A stretch of DNA of 64,000 bases from Robertmurraya korlensis (GTDB lineage: Bacteria; Bacillota; Bacilli; Bacillales; Cytobacillaceae), in contig NZ_JAMBNS010000003.1 in the NCBI RefSeq assembly GCF_023715225.1, forward strand, positions 186,001-250,000, in the 5' to 3' direction. The position numbers were made by a program, and so were the translations under genes. This document shows positions 8,904-17,034 of this stretch, piece after piece. The notes beneath the pieces are model-generated. The model saw only the letters and a list, made by a program, of their open reading frames with translations. It searched no databases and was not told the origin of the DNA. Position 1 is the first letter of the stretch. Each line of letters starts with the position of its first letter.

Positions 8904-9593
8904 TTAACTATATAACCCATAAAAATCGTCTTTCTTCTTTTCCACACCATTAATGACTACTCCTAACATTTTCGATCCTGCCTTTTCTATTAGTTCCTTT
9001 GCTTTTATTGCACGATCTCTACGAGTTTCTCCACTCGATATCACCATTACTACACCATCACATTTATTTGCAATGTTCTGTGAATCAGCTACAGCTAATA
9101 TTGGAGGTGTATCATAAACAATATAATCATAAAGCCCTTTTAATTCCTTCATCACTATCTCCATTGATTTTGAATCAAGTAGTTCTGAAGGATTTGGTGG
9201 AATCGGACCACTAGTTAAAACGTCTAGATAAGCCACCTCTGTCCGCATAATTGCTGTTTCTAACGTACAATCTTTTGTCAATACCGTTGTTAACCCTTCT
9301 TTGTTACTAAGAGAAAAGGCATAATGAATAGTCGGTTTTCTTAGATCTGCATCAACTAAAATTACCCTTTTCCCCTTTTGAGCAAGGACGATTGCAAGGT
9401 TAGCTGCTGTGGTGGATTTCCCTTCACTTGGTTCAGCCGAAGTGATTAATATGGAACTTAGTTCATTATCCACTGAAGAGAAATGAATGTTATTCCTTAT
9501 TAATCGATACTGTTCATTTATTGGTGATATAGAATTGCTAAAAGAAATCAGTTGAATATTCCTTCTTTTTTTTACCCTTTTTTTACGACCCAA
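8904..9593 (-). CDS. CapB/YwqD-type bacterial tyrosine kinase (CpsD/CapB family)
   Basis: A 229-residue cytoplasmic BY-kinase. SAEPSEGKST is Walker A, VILVDADLRKPT is Walker A', and YIVYDTPPILA is Walker B. Its C-terminus FYGLYS has only two tyrosines, a short autophosphorylation cluster for this family. The open frame extends upstream to 9668, but AAGGAG lies 8 nt before the TTG at 9593, and that start gives the usual length and an 11-nt overlap with the modulator gene. It should work with the CapA-type protein to control chain length and export, and with the CapC phosphatase next door. Confidence 0.9.
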   Translation of the reverse strand: MGRKKRVKKRRNIQLISFSNSISPINEQYRLIRNNIHFSSVDNELSSILITSAEPSEGKSTTAANLAIVLAQKGKRVILVDADLRKPTIHYAFSLSNKEGLTTVLTKDCTLETAIMRTEVAYLDVLTSGPIPPNPSELLDSKSMEIVMKELKGLYDYIVYDTPPILAVADSQNIANKCDGVVMVISSGETRRDRAIKAKELIEKAGSKMLGVVINGVEKKKDDFYGLYS

Positions 9594-10314
9594 AAGTCTC
9601 ACTCCTTGTTTGTCCTGATACATTTGTATTACCTGAATACGTTTTAGAGGTCTTTTGAATAGATCCAAGAACAGGTAGGCCTAAATGGATAATGACATCT
9701 TGGTCATCCTTTAATGTAGTATCCATTAACTCCATTAACAAAGCGATACCGGTCCCCCCCAACAAGCCTATAATAAATGCTATTGCTATGTTAAAAAGTA
9801 AGTTTGGCTTTACTGGGACAGGGTTTTCATTTAGTTCAGCCTCGGCAAGAATACTAACATTATCTACATTCATAATTCCTTTTATCTCTTGTTGAAAAGT
9901 TTTCGAAACAGCGTTTGCAATCTTCACCGCCTGACTAGCATCGCTATCTTCAACAGTCAGAGAAAAAATCTGAGAATCTTTCTGGCTATTAATCGTAACT
10001 TTTTTATTGAGTTGGTCAACACTTTGAGACAAATCAAGATTGGTTTTCACTTTTCCAAGAATGGCAGGGCTCTTTATGATCATCCCATACGTGTTTATTA
10101 AATCAATATTGTCACTCAATTGGCTTAGATCTATTTGATTTTCTGAATTTTTTTGGTTGACTAAGATTAAAGTAGTCCCTTGATAGATTGGTGTGATGAA
10201 ATAAATAGCTATTAAACTACTAATAAAAGGCGCCAGTATGGTCAGAAAAACAATTAGCTTCCATCTCTTTTTTAACACCAAAATCAAATCAACAATATTA
10301 ACGGTTTCATTCAT
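9583..10314 (-). CDS. CapA/YwqC/Wzz-type chain-length determinant and kinase modulator
   Basis: About 243 residues. It has two membrane segments, about 16-38 and about 172-195, that flank an extracellular domain (PCP-2b type of low-GC Gram-positives). IVDLILVLKKRWKLIVF starts the Wzz domain, and the P-rich ENPVPVKPNLL before the second segment is the Wzz signature. The short cytoplasmic tail after the second segment is expected to activate the CapB kinase. GGAGG lies 5 nt before the ATG at 10314, better than the upstream GTG at 10326. The 106-nt gap upstream may hold an internal promoter. Confidence 0.9.
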   Translation of the reverse strand: MNETVNIVDLILVLKKRWKLIVFLTILAPFISSLIAIYFITPIYQGTTLILVNQKNSENQIDLSQLSDNIDLINTYGMIIKSPAILGKVKTNLDLSQSVDQLNKKVTINSQKDSQIFSLTVEDSDASQAVKIANAVSKTFQQEIKGIMNVDNVSILAEAELNENPVPVKPNLLFNIAIAFIIGLLGGTGIALLMELMDTTLKDDQDVIIHLGLPVLGSIQKTSKTYSGNTNVSGQTRSETFGS

Positions 10315-10405
10315 ATGCTCCTCCACAAATGTTTTTATTGTAAGACCTAAATATCATACACAAAACAACTTTTTTGTTTCTTATAGCGAACGATAAGGCA
10401 TACTA

Positions 10406-10412
10406 GTTCTTT
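10406..10412 (+). promoter_or_regulatory. Possible SinR box (GTTCTTT)
   Basis: The GTTCTTT heptamer fits the published SinR half-site GTTCTYT. It lies between the SinR-like gene and the CapA-type gene. A single heptamer is expected by chance every few kilobases of AT-rich DNA, so on its own this is weak; its position in the one sizeable gap inside the operon makes it worth listing. Confidence 0.3.
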
Positions 10413-10420
10413 CAACTCTT

Positions 10421-10777
10421 TTATCTATTATTATTATCTTCATTCTTTTCATTTTTCCACTGGATAAATTCAATAAGTGTTTTATATTCCTCAATTTGTT
10501 CCTTTTCAATTCCTGAGTCTTTTAGTTGTTGGACAAAGTCAATCCATTCCCTTTCAAGAGTAGTTCGCGGGTCACCGTTAGTATTTGAATATAACAATAC
10601 TTGCATATCAACGTCTAAAACTGAAGCTATTTTTTCGATCATATTAATGGAAGGATTTTGGTTCAGATTACGTTCAATATTACTTAAATAGGATTTTGAT
10701 ATTTTTGCTCGTTCAGCAAGTTCTGACAATGAAAGCCCCTTACGTTTTCGGATTTGATAAATATTTTTACCAATCAT
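10421..10777 (-). CDS. SinR-like HTH repressor with SinI/SinR-type C-terminal domain
   Basis: A 118-residue protein. Residues 1-65 are an XRE-type helix-turn-helix very close to SinR: MIGKNIYQIRKRKGLSLSEL, then KSYLSNIERNLNQNPS, where SinR has a near-identical IERNLQTNPS. Residues about 80-112 match the SinI/SinR interaction domain (EREWIDFVQQLKDSGIEKE). SinR represses matrix genes by binding GTTCTYT sites. This gene is the fourth in the polysaccharide operon, whose promoter carries such sites, which suggests autoregulation. No sinI-like antagonist gene is visible. GAGGTAAACAA gives the start. It could be an SlrR-like paralogue. Confidence 0.88.
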   Translation of the reverse strand: MIGKNIYQIRKRKGLSLSELAERAKISKSYLSNIERNLNQNPSINMIEKIASVLDVDMQVLLYSNTNGDPRTTLEREWIDFVQQLKDSGIEKEQIEEYKTLIEFIQWKNEKNEDNNNR

Positions 10778-10798
10778 TTGTTTACCTCATTCAATGGA

Positions 10799-11971
10799 TT
10801 ATTTTGCCACTTTTTCTGTAATATATGGTTCTTTTAAAGTTTTATATATGCAATTAATTACTCGTAGTTGTTCTTCATCTCTCAAACTTGAACCAGATGG
10901 CAGACAAATTCCCGATTGAAACAATCTGGCAGATACATCCTCTCCATGAGCGTAATATTTAGACTCATTAAATAAAGGTTGTAAATGGAGAGGTTTCCAA
11001 ACAGGTCTTGCTTCAATATTTTCTTCTTCAAGAGCTCTTAACACTTGAGAGACATGAACTCCTGTTTCCTTTTCATTAATTGTTATTGCCGTTAGCCAAC
11101 GGTTTGATCGTGTATTTTCCAATTCCTTGATAAAATATACTCCTGGAAGTGTTCCTAGCCCTTTTTCATATTTCTCATAGATGGTTCTTCTTGAAAAGAC
11201 ACGCTCTTCAATCAACTCCATTTGAGCTCTACCAATTCCAGCAAGTATATTACTCAAACGATAGTTATAGCCTCTTTGACTATGTTGATAGTATGCTGCT
11301 TGATCCCTAGCTTGTGTTGCTAGGAACCTAGCTCTTTGTAACAAAACTAAATCATCTGAAATGAGCATCCCACCTCCAGAAGTAGTAATAATTTTATTTC
11401 CATTAAAGGAAAATATTCCAAATTTACCTAACGTTCCACTTGCCTTTCCTTTATATGTTGACCCTAAGGATTCTGCAGAGTCTTCAACTATTGGAACACT
11501 ATAATAATTACAAATTGATATTAATTCATCCATTTTAGCACTCTGACCATACAGATGAACAACTATGACTGCTTTTGGTAACTTACCATCATCAGCTGCT
11601 TCTCTTAATGCACGTTCAAGAGCTTTAGGAGACATATTCCATGTTTCAGGCTCTGAATCAATAAAAACTGGTACAGCTCCTTGATATAATATCGGATTTG
11701 CACTTGCTACAAAGGTAAGACTTGAGCAAAAAACTTTATCTCCTTTTTCTACCCCTAGCAATATCAAGGCAAGGTGAATAGCTGCTGTACCTGAGCTTAG
11801 AGCAACTGCTCCACCAGTTCCTGTAAAAGAGATAATATCATTTTCGAAACCATCTACATTAGGTCCAAGTGGTGCAATCCAGTTTGTTTCAAAGGCTTCA
11901 TTGATGTACATTTTTTCCCTTTCACCCATATGTGGTGGTGAAAGGTAAATTCTATGATTGTTCTGCAACAT
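10799..11971 (-). CDS. EpsN-type DegT/DnrJ/EryC1/StrS aminotransferase
   Basis: A 390-residue PLP-dependent sugar aminotransferase. It shows LSSGTAAIHLAL for phosphate binding, VIVVHLYGQSA, IVEDSAESLGS with the PLP-contacting Asp164, and FSFNGNKIITTSGGGM with the Schiff-base Lys193. It should aminate the 4-keto sugar made by the EpsC/CapD-type dehydratase, giving a UDP-4-amino-4,6-dideoxy sugar as EpsN/PglE do. The acetyltransferase (EpsM/PglD) that would finish bacillosamine is not in the window. GGGGTGATGG lies at the start. The gene sits between the sugar transferase and the SinR-like gene. Confidence 0.92.
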   Translation of the reverse strand: MLQNNHRIYLSPPHMGEREKMYINEAFETNWIAPLGPNVDGFENDIISFTGTGGAVALSSGTAAIHLALILLGVEKGDKVFCSSLTFVASANPILYQGAVPVFIDSEPETWNMSPKALERALREAADDGKLPKAVIVVHLYGQSAKMDELISICNYYSVPIVEDSAESLGSTYKGKASGTLGKFGIFSFNGNKIITTSGGGMLISDDLVLLQRARFLATQARDQAAYYQHSQRGYNYRLSNILAGIGRAQMELIEERVFSRRTIYEKYEKGLGTLPGVYFIKELENTRSNRWLTAITINEKETGVHVSQVLRALEEENIEARPVWKPLHLQPLFNESKYYAHGEDVSARLFQSGICLPSGSSLRDEEQLRVINCIYKTLKEPYITEKVAK

Positions 11972-11998
11972 CCATCACCCCTATAGTTCTAAAGTCAC

Positions 11999-12604
11999 TT
12001 ACATACCTTCATCTGCTTTACTCCCTGTAAAATCTGGCATTGTCACATAGTCCTTACTTTGTACGCCTTCCGTGTTAAAGACTTGTTTTAGTGTTAATAT
12101 TAGAATTTTCAAGTCTAACCATATGTTCTGGTTATCTACATACCAGATATCCAGTTTGAATTTCTCATCCCATGATAGTAAATTACGTCCATTCACCTGT
12201 GCCCAACCAGTTATACCTGGTTTTACATTGTGACGCCTCCTTTGTTCCATAGAGTAAAGGGGAAGATAATCCATAAGTAATGGTCGAGGACCTACTAAAC
12301 TTAATTCACCTTTAACAACATTTAATAGCTGCGTTAACTCATCTAAACTATACTTTCTTAAGAAGTTACCGAACTTAGTTAATCTGAAATGATCAGGAAG
12401 TAATTTACCATTTGAATCTCTTTGATCATTCATGGTTCGAAATTTGTAGATATAAAAAGGAATCCCATCTTTTCCAGGTCTCTTTTGTTTAAATATAACT
12501 GGGGATCCAAGTTTAAATCTAATTAAGAGTGCAATACATATAATTAGAGGAAGTAGAAAGACTAACAAAGTCAGAGAGATGACTAAATCGATCACACGTT
12601 TCAT
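11999..12604 (-). CDS. EpsL-type initiating sugar-phosphate transferase
   Basis: About 201 residues of the bacterial sugar transferase (PF02397) family, small-PglC type. It has an N-terminal membrane segment (about 6-28), then VIFKQKRPGKDGIPFYIYKF, RKYSLDELTQLLNVVKGELS, the DE catalytic pair and LVGPRPLL, followed by VKPGITGWAQVNGR. It moves sugar-1-phosphate to undecaprenyl phosphate and starts the repeat unit. GGAAGG lies 7 nt before the ATG at 12604, preferred over an upstream GTG at 12622; the resulting length matches EpsL. It sits between the dehydratase and the aminotransferase. Confidence 0.92.
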   Translation of the reverse strand: MKRVIDLVISLTLLVFLLPLIICIALLIRFKLGSPVIFKQKRPGKDGIPFYIYKFRTMNDQRDSNGKLLPDHFRLTKFGNFLRKYSLDELTQLLNVVKGELSLVGPRPLLMDYLPLYSMEQRRRHNVKPGITGWAQVNGRNLLSWDEKFKLDIWYVDNQNIWLDLKILILTLKQVFNTEGVQSKDYVTMPDFTGSKADEGM

Positions 12605-12654
12605 TTCAAGCCCTTCCTTCACTTTTAATTATTGTTTGGTATTTCAATACCCCA

Positions 12655-14484
12655 CTAACTCGAAATCGAGTATAATGTTGGTTTTGTAATCTCTTTATTG
12701 TTAGCAATTGCAAGTACTCGGCTTCTAAGTTCTTCTTTTTCCATAGTTGAAAATGTAGATAGTAGGTTATTTATCTCTTCATTATAAAATTCATTGTTCT
12801 TTCCAATGTATATGTTTGGATATATTTGCTGTTCATGAACTTCATCTACCTTTAATAATTCCTCATAAAGCTTTTCGCCAGGGCGAATTCCGGTAAAATG
12901 TATTCCGATTTCTTCAACTGAATTACCCGATAACTTTATTAGATTTCTTGCTAAGTCGACAATTTTTACTGGTTCCCCCATATCCAGTACAAATATTTCT
13001 CCACCTTTGGCTAGTGCTCCTGCCTGTATAACAAGTCTAGACGCTTCTGGAATTGTCATGAAATAACGAATCATATCCGGATGTGTAACTGTTACTGGTC
13101 CCCCCTTTTCAATTTGTTTTTTAAATAATGGTATAACACTTCCCCGACTACCAAGTACATTGCCAAATCTTACTGCAACAAACTTTGTCTCACTGTCCTT
13201 ATCCATGGACTGAACAATCATTTCAGCGATTCTCTTGGTTGATCCCATGACACTTGTAGGGTTAACTGCTTTATCTGTTGAAATCATTACAAAGGTTTTA
13301 ACTCCATGCCAACTCGCCGCGTTAGCTACATTTCTAGTACCTATAACGTTATTCTTGATTGCCTCTTCAGGATTTCTCTCCATAAGCGGTACATGCTTAT
13401 GTGCCGCAGCATGGTATACAACATCTGGTTTATGCTGTCTCATAACTAGCTCCATTTTTTCTGCATCCTGCATGTCGGCAATTTCAGTAATGATCTCTAT
13501 TGATGAATTTCCTACACTTTCCTTTAACTCCATCTCAATTGTGTAAATACTATTCTCACCGTGTCCTAACAGTATTAATTTTTTTGGATTAAACTTTATA
13601 AGTTGTCTGCATATTTCCGAACCAATAGAGCCACCTGCCCCTGTGACTAACACTGTTTGATTGAAAAGAAAGTTTGAAATAGATTCGATGTCAAGATTTA
13701 TTGGATCCCGTCCCAAAAGATCTTCTACTAAGACATCGCGAAATTGATTAACCGAAACCTTTCCTGTAACTAAGTCTTCGAGCATAGGTAGAATTTGTGT
13801 TTTTGCCGATGTTTTTGCACATTCTTGAAAAATCACATTTAGCTCTTTTCGTGATAAGGAAGGGATAGCGATTATAATATTTTCAATAGATAACTCTTTC
13901 ACCAATCGCTCTATTGTATGAACTCCACCAATCACAGGTACTCCTAGAATATCTAATTTCTGCTTAGTAAAATCATCATCAATGAAGCCAACAGGTAAAA
14001 GATTTACTTCATGATTCTTTAAAAGTTGCCTCACTACCATTGTACCGGCTGATCCAGCCCCAACAATTAATGTTCTATTTTTATTTATATCTTTATTTTT
14101 AATATCATCTCTGTACATTCTCCAGAAAAATCTTGAACCACCAATGAATAGAATGTGAAATGCCCAAGTTACCATTAAAAGCCTATAGTGAACTTCATTC
14201 ATGGACAGGTACTGAACTCCTCCTGCAATAATGATGGATGCAGTTACAATCTTAAGTATAATAAATAGTTCCCCAGTACTAGCATATTCCCATGCCTTCT
14301 TATACAGCTTCCATTTAAAAGAAAATAAATGGTGGCAAACCAAAATGACTATGGATGTTATAATGACTGGAGTATGGATAATCCTTAATGAATCATTAGT
14401 AAAAAAGCTACTTAAAAAAATTGTTGTTAATACAATACAAGAGTCAACAAAAAAGAAAAATGACAACCTTTGTCCATAAGTCAT
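12655..14484 (-). CDS. EpsC/CapD-type UDP-sugar 4,6-dehydratase (membrane)
   Basis: A 609-residue protein, the usual size of WbpM/PglF/EpsC. Four membrane segments occur in the first 120 residues. A first Rossmann motif LIVGAGSAGTMVV lies at 139-151. The catalytic SDR domain starts at about 275 with VLVTGAGGSIGSEI (GxxGxxG at 282-288). The catalytic site is STDKAVNPTSVMGSTKR, where Met413 and Lys417 replace the YxxxK of soluble relatives, as in PglF. It makes the 4-keto-6-deoxy intermediate from UDP-GlcNAc. It is the first gene after the long structured leader; GGGGAGAG precedes the ATG. Confidence 0.93.
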   Translation of the reverse strand: MTYGQRLSFFFFVDSCIVLTTIFLSSFFTNDSLRIIHTPVIITSIVILVCHHLFSFKWKLYKKAWEYASTGELFIILKIVTASIIIAGGVQYLSMNEVHYRLLMVTWAFHILFIGGSRFFWRMYRDDIKNKDINKNRTLIVGAGSAGTMVVRQLLKNHEVNLLPVGFIDDDFTKQKLDILGVPVIGGVHTIERLVKELSIENIIIAIPSLSRKELNVIFQECAKTSAKTQILPMLEDLVTGKVSVNQFRDVLVEDLLGRDPINLDIESISNFLFNQTVLVTGAGGSIGSEICRQLIKFNPKKLILLGHGENSIYTIEMELKESVGNSSIEIITEIADMQDAEKMELVMRQHKPDVVYHAAAHKHVPLMERNPEEAIKNNVIGTRNVANAASWHGVKTFVMISTDKAVNPTSVMGSTKRIAEMIVQSMDKDSETKFVAVRFGNVLGSRGSVIPLFKKQIEKGGPVTVTHPDMIRYFMTIPEASRLVIQAGALAKGGEIFVLDMGEPVKIVDLARNLIKLSGNSVEEIGIHFTGIRPGEKLYEELLKVDEVHEQQIYPNIYIGKNNEFYNEEINNLLSTFSTMEKEELRSRVLAIANNKEITKPTLYSISS

Positions 14485-14540
14485 ACTCTCTCCCCTTTTT
14501 CTTATTTTTTATCCACCATTTCTACATAATAAATAGGATT

Positions 14541-14591
14541 AAAGGCTTTGATAATTAGAACTCTTTGTTAGTCATAATTATCAAAGCCTTT
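14541..14591 (-). promoter_or_regulatory. Perfect 17-bp hairpin in the EPS operon leader
   Basis: 14541-14557 and 14575-14591 are exact inverted complements (17 of 17) around a 17-nt loop. The hairpin lies 57 nt before the first operon gene and directly after the structured RNA. On the transcribed strand it is followed by a mixed AATCCTATTTATT rather than a clean T run. It may therefore be a weak terminator/attenuator, an RNA stability element or a protein-binding site. Confidence 0.7.
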
Positions 14592-14597
14592 AAATAT

Positions 14598-14720
14598 GTA
14601 TGGGGCATTTAACCCCCCCTCACATCACACTAACGACGACTAGCGTCTAAGGTTTGTTACACCCACAGCATGACCGAGTGTCCCCATTGATAATGGCAAG
14701 GAGACATCGCCAAAAAACTA
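14598..14720 (-). ncRNA. Structured leader RNA of the EPS operon, candidate EAR-like element
   Basis: This 120-nt stretch is clearly richer in G/C than its flanks and has no ORF. Read on the minus strand it can fold into several helices: 679-683 with 702-706, capped by 684-688 with 692-696; an alternative 659-664 with 676-681 that competes with the first; 627-632 with 641-646; and 602-605 with 612-615 (all plus 14000). In Bacillus the EAR antitermination RNA lies just upstream of epsC in the eps operon. Here the element lies just upstream of an EpsC-type gene. The identity is inferred from position and structure, not from an alignment. It could be another riboswitch class. Confidence 0.55.
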
Positions 14721-14743
14721 TATAACACAGATTTTTTCTCAAT

Positions 14744-14750
14744 AAAGAAC
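14744..14750 (-). promoter_or_regulatory. Possible SinR box downstream of the EPS promoter
   Basis: GTTCTTT on the minus strand, about 85 nt downstream of the predicted transcription start. It fits the SinR half-site consensus GTTCTYT. It is listed because it is the second site within 110 nt of the palindromic pair in the promoter. Confidence 0.4.
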
Positions 14751-14836
14751 AAAAACATTAAAATAAACATACACTTATTACTTACTTTTATTTCAAATAA
14801 TAGCTCTTTTAAAAACACCTATTCTTATTTAATAAC

Positions 14837-14865
14837 ATTTTAGTTCTATATAAAGAACGTGTCAA
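14837..14865 (-). promoter_or_regulatory. Sigma-A promoter of the EPS operon with embedded SinR-type operator
   Basis: Minus strand: -35 TTGACA (14865-14860), a 17-bp spacer and -10 TAAAAT (14842-14837). The -35 is perfect and the -10 is five of six. The spacer contains the inverted pair at 14843-14858: on the plus strand GTTCTAT, 2 bp, AAAGAAC. One half-site fits GTTCTYT exactly and the other has one mismatch. A SinR-like protein bound here would block RNA polymerase directly. The predicted start near 14830 leaves a leader of about 345 nt. Confidence 0.8.
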
Positions 14866-14908
14866 CGGGTATTTTTTATTTTCGATTTACTCTTCCTCCT
14901 TTTCACAC

Positions 14909-14940
14909 AAAAAAACCTAGATCCAACCGAATCTAGGTTT
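14909..14940 (-). terminator. Terminator of the class B PBP gene
   Basis: Stem 14913-14922 with 14931-14940 (10 bp, 8-nt loop), followed on the minus strand by seven T. It begins 9 nt beyond the stop of the penicillin-binding protein gene and separates it from the EPS promoter. Confidence 0.9.
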
Positions 14941-14949
14941 CTCATAATT

Positions 14950-17034
14950 TTATTGTGCTTCTGTCATCAACGGCTCTTCGCCCTCAACATCTGTAGGAAT
15001 TTCTACCGCACGTTGTTCTTCGTATTTAATGAACGCTTCAACTACACGGTTAGCAATGCGTTTGTTAACAGGGTGTTTATCATTCGACGCCCATGGAACG
15101 ACTACGGAGAACGCTACTTTAGGATTCTCGGATGGGTAGTAACCGACGAATGTTAGGTTGTATGTTGCTTGCCCCCATTTTGAGCGGTCTGGTCCGTAGT
15201 AGTAGGTTTGTGCCGTTCCTGTTTTCCCTGATACGTCCATCGTGAATGAGCCTTTCGCCGTTCCATTCGACCCATTAACAACACGGTAAAACCCTTCACG
15301 AACACGAGCCAAATCTTCATCAGTGTTTAATACACGATTTAATACTTCAGTCTTGATGTTCTGAACGACCGGCCCTAGTCCTTGTTCACTAATAGGTTCG
15401 TGGACACTTGCCACAAGGTGAGGCTTCACACGCATGCCGCCGTTTGCAATCGCTGATACGTATTGTGCCATTTGAAGGGGTGTATACGTATCGTACTGTC
15501 CAATGGCCATATCGAGTAGCAACCCTGGGTTATCGGGTACTCCTTGGAACCCAGTTGCTTCGTTCGGAAGGTCCACCCCTGTTGACACACCGAGACCAAA
15601 TTGCTTATAGATGTTTCTTAATCTCATGTAATCCTCTTGTTGAACGGATATAGGAGAATTAGCGACATAATTTACGCCTGCCATTTTCATCACAGTATGG
15701 AACATATACACGTTACTGGATACTTCTAGAGCTTTTAAGTCATTCAAGCTTCCAAAGTTTTTCCATGACGACTTTGGTTTTGCTCCTTTTAAAAGGATCG
15801 GTGAATCGTAGAAGTATGAACCGTGTTTAATGGCTCCTGTTTGATATCCAGCAAGAACGGTTGCTCCTTTGACTGTTGATCCCATTTCATACTGACTCGC
15901 AAACGCTCCAACAGAATAATCGAGTAGTTCACTCTTATTTTCCTGATTAATCATTTTTCCAGCGATGCTATACACTTCACCGGTATACGGGTGCATCATC
16001 ACGACAAAGGCACGGTCAAGGAGGTTATTTCCTTTTCCTGCTTTTGCATCCCGAATTTCCTCTTCTAGTATCTTTTCGACTTCCTTTTGCAAGTCCGCAT
16101 TGATACTTAAGCGTAAATCCATTCCCCTAGATCCTTCAGAGACAATCACTTCATCAACCACGTTACCGCTTCGGTCTGTTACGTATTTCTTTTGACCTTT
16201 ATTTGGATGAAGTAATTCTTCATATTGGTATTCTAAATAGCTTTTTCCAACCCGATCGTTACGAGAGTAGCCTCTTGATAAGTAATAATTGCTTCTTTCT
16301 TGTAATATCCCCTGTTTGGCTGTAGTTACACTTCCTAAAACCGGCTTTAACATTTCACCATAAGGGTAAATACGATTCCAATCTGTAATAATTTCTACAC
16401 CTGGAAGATAGCTTAGATTTTCTGAGACGGTTGCCATTTCTTCAAGAGTAAGGCCCTCAGATTTAATCGTTTGTATTTCATACATATAGCCGCTTGTCAT
16501 GCGCTTGTAAATGATCGCTTCCTCAAGCTCTTTTTCTTCAATTTCCTTCAAAGCAGCTTCAGGAACACGTTCAATTTGCAGGGCATATTGTTCTTTTCCC
16601 GTAAGCGAAAGTTCTTTTTCTTTTAAAAGCTTTTCCGCTTCATCAGGATAAGCAGCTAACCAGTAATCCTTTAAGTCTCTTTCTTTATAACTCTCTTTTT
16701 CTAAGCTTAATAGTTTTGCAAGCTTACGCGTTACTTCAACTTTATCTTCAGTTGTCATGCCTGGTTCTTCTGAAAAGGCGACAGCATCCATTCCTTCATT
16801 ATCGACAATCACTTGTCCATGTCGGTCATACATTTTGCCTCGTGGGGCTGGCAAACTAACAACCGTTGCATCAAGTCTTGATACTTCTTTACTATATGAT
16901 TCTCCGAATACGATTTGTACTAATCCTAAACGGATAATGAGAAGTGTAAATAGACAAAATATAACAAAGAACAGTAGGTTTAACCGAAATGATCTACTTT
17001 TTAAATTCTTTTTTAGCAATTCCCTATTTCCCAA
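14950..17034 (-). CDS. Class B penicillin-binding protein (PbpA/PbpH-type transpeptidase)
   Basis: A 694-residue monofunctional DD-transpeptidase. It has an N-terminal anchor (about 18-41), a PBP dimer domain beginning ATVVSLPAPRGKMYDRHG, and a transpeptidase domain with S386-TVK, S439-S-N and K604-TG motifs, all intact. Length and sequence type fit the B. subtilis rod-shape PBPs PbpA and PbpH rather than the septal PBP2B (no PASTA domains). It cross-links peptidoglycan outside the membrane during elongation. The start is a TTG with GGGAG 9 nt upstream. It is transcribed alone. Confidence 0.92.
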   Translation of the reverse strand: MGNRELLKKNLKSRSFRLNLLFFVIFCLFTLLIIRLGLVQIVFGESYSKEVSRLDATVVSLPAPRGKMYDRHGQVIVDNEGMDAVAFSEEPGMTTEDKVEVTRKLAKLLSLEKESYKERDLKDYWLAAYPDEAEKLLKEKELSLTGKEQYALQIERVPEAALKEIEEKELEEAIIYKRMTSGYMYEIQTIKSEGLTLEEMATVSENLSYLPGVEIITDWNRIYPYGEMLKPVLGSVTTAKQGILQERSNYYLSRGYSRNDRVGKSYLEYQYEELLHPNKGQKKYVTDRSGNVVDEVIVSEGSRGMDLRLSINADLQKEVEKILEEEIRDAKAGKGNNLLDRAFVVMMHPYTGEVYSIAGKMINQENKSELLDYSVGAFASQYEMGSTVKGATVLAGYQTGAIKHGSYFYDSPILLKGAKPKSSWKNFGSLNDLKALEVSSNVYMFHTVMKMAGVNYVANSPISVQQEDYMRLRNIYKQFGLGVSTGVDLPNEATGFQGVPDNPGLLLDMAIGQYDTYTPLQMAQYVSAIANGGMRVKPHLVASVHEPISEQGLGPVVQNIKTEVLNRVLNTDEDLARVREGFYRVVNGSNGTAKGSFTMDVSGKTGTAQTYYYGPDRSKWGQATYNLTFVGYYPSENPKVAFSVVVPWASNDKHPVNKRIANRVVEAFIKYEEQRAVEIPTDVEGEEPLMTEAQ

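Noticed and set aside
13235-13546. 103-residue plus-strand ORF inside the EpsC-type gene
   Set aside because: Antisense to a highly conserved catalytic domain; no RBS or family.
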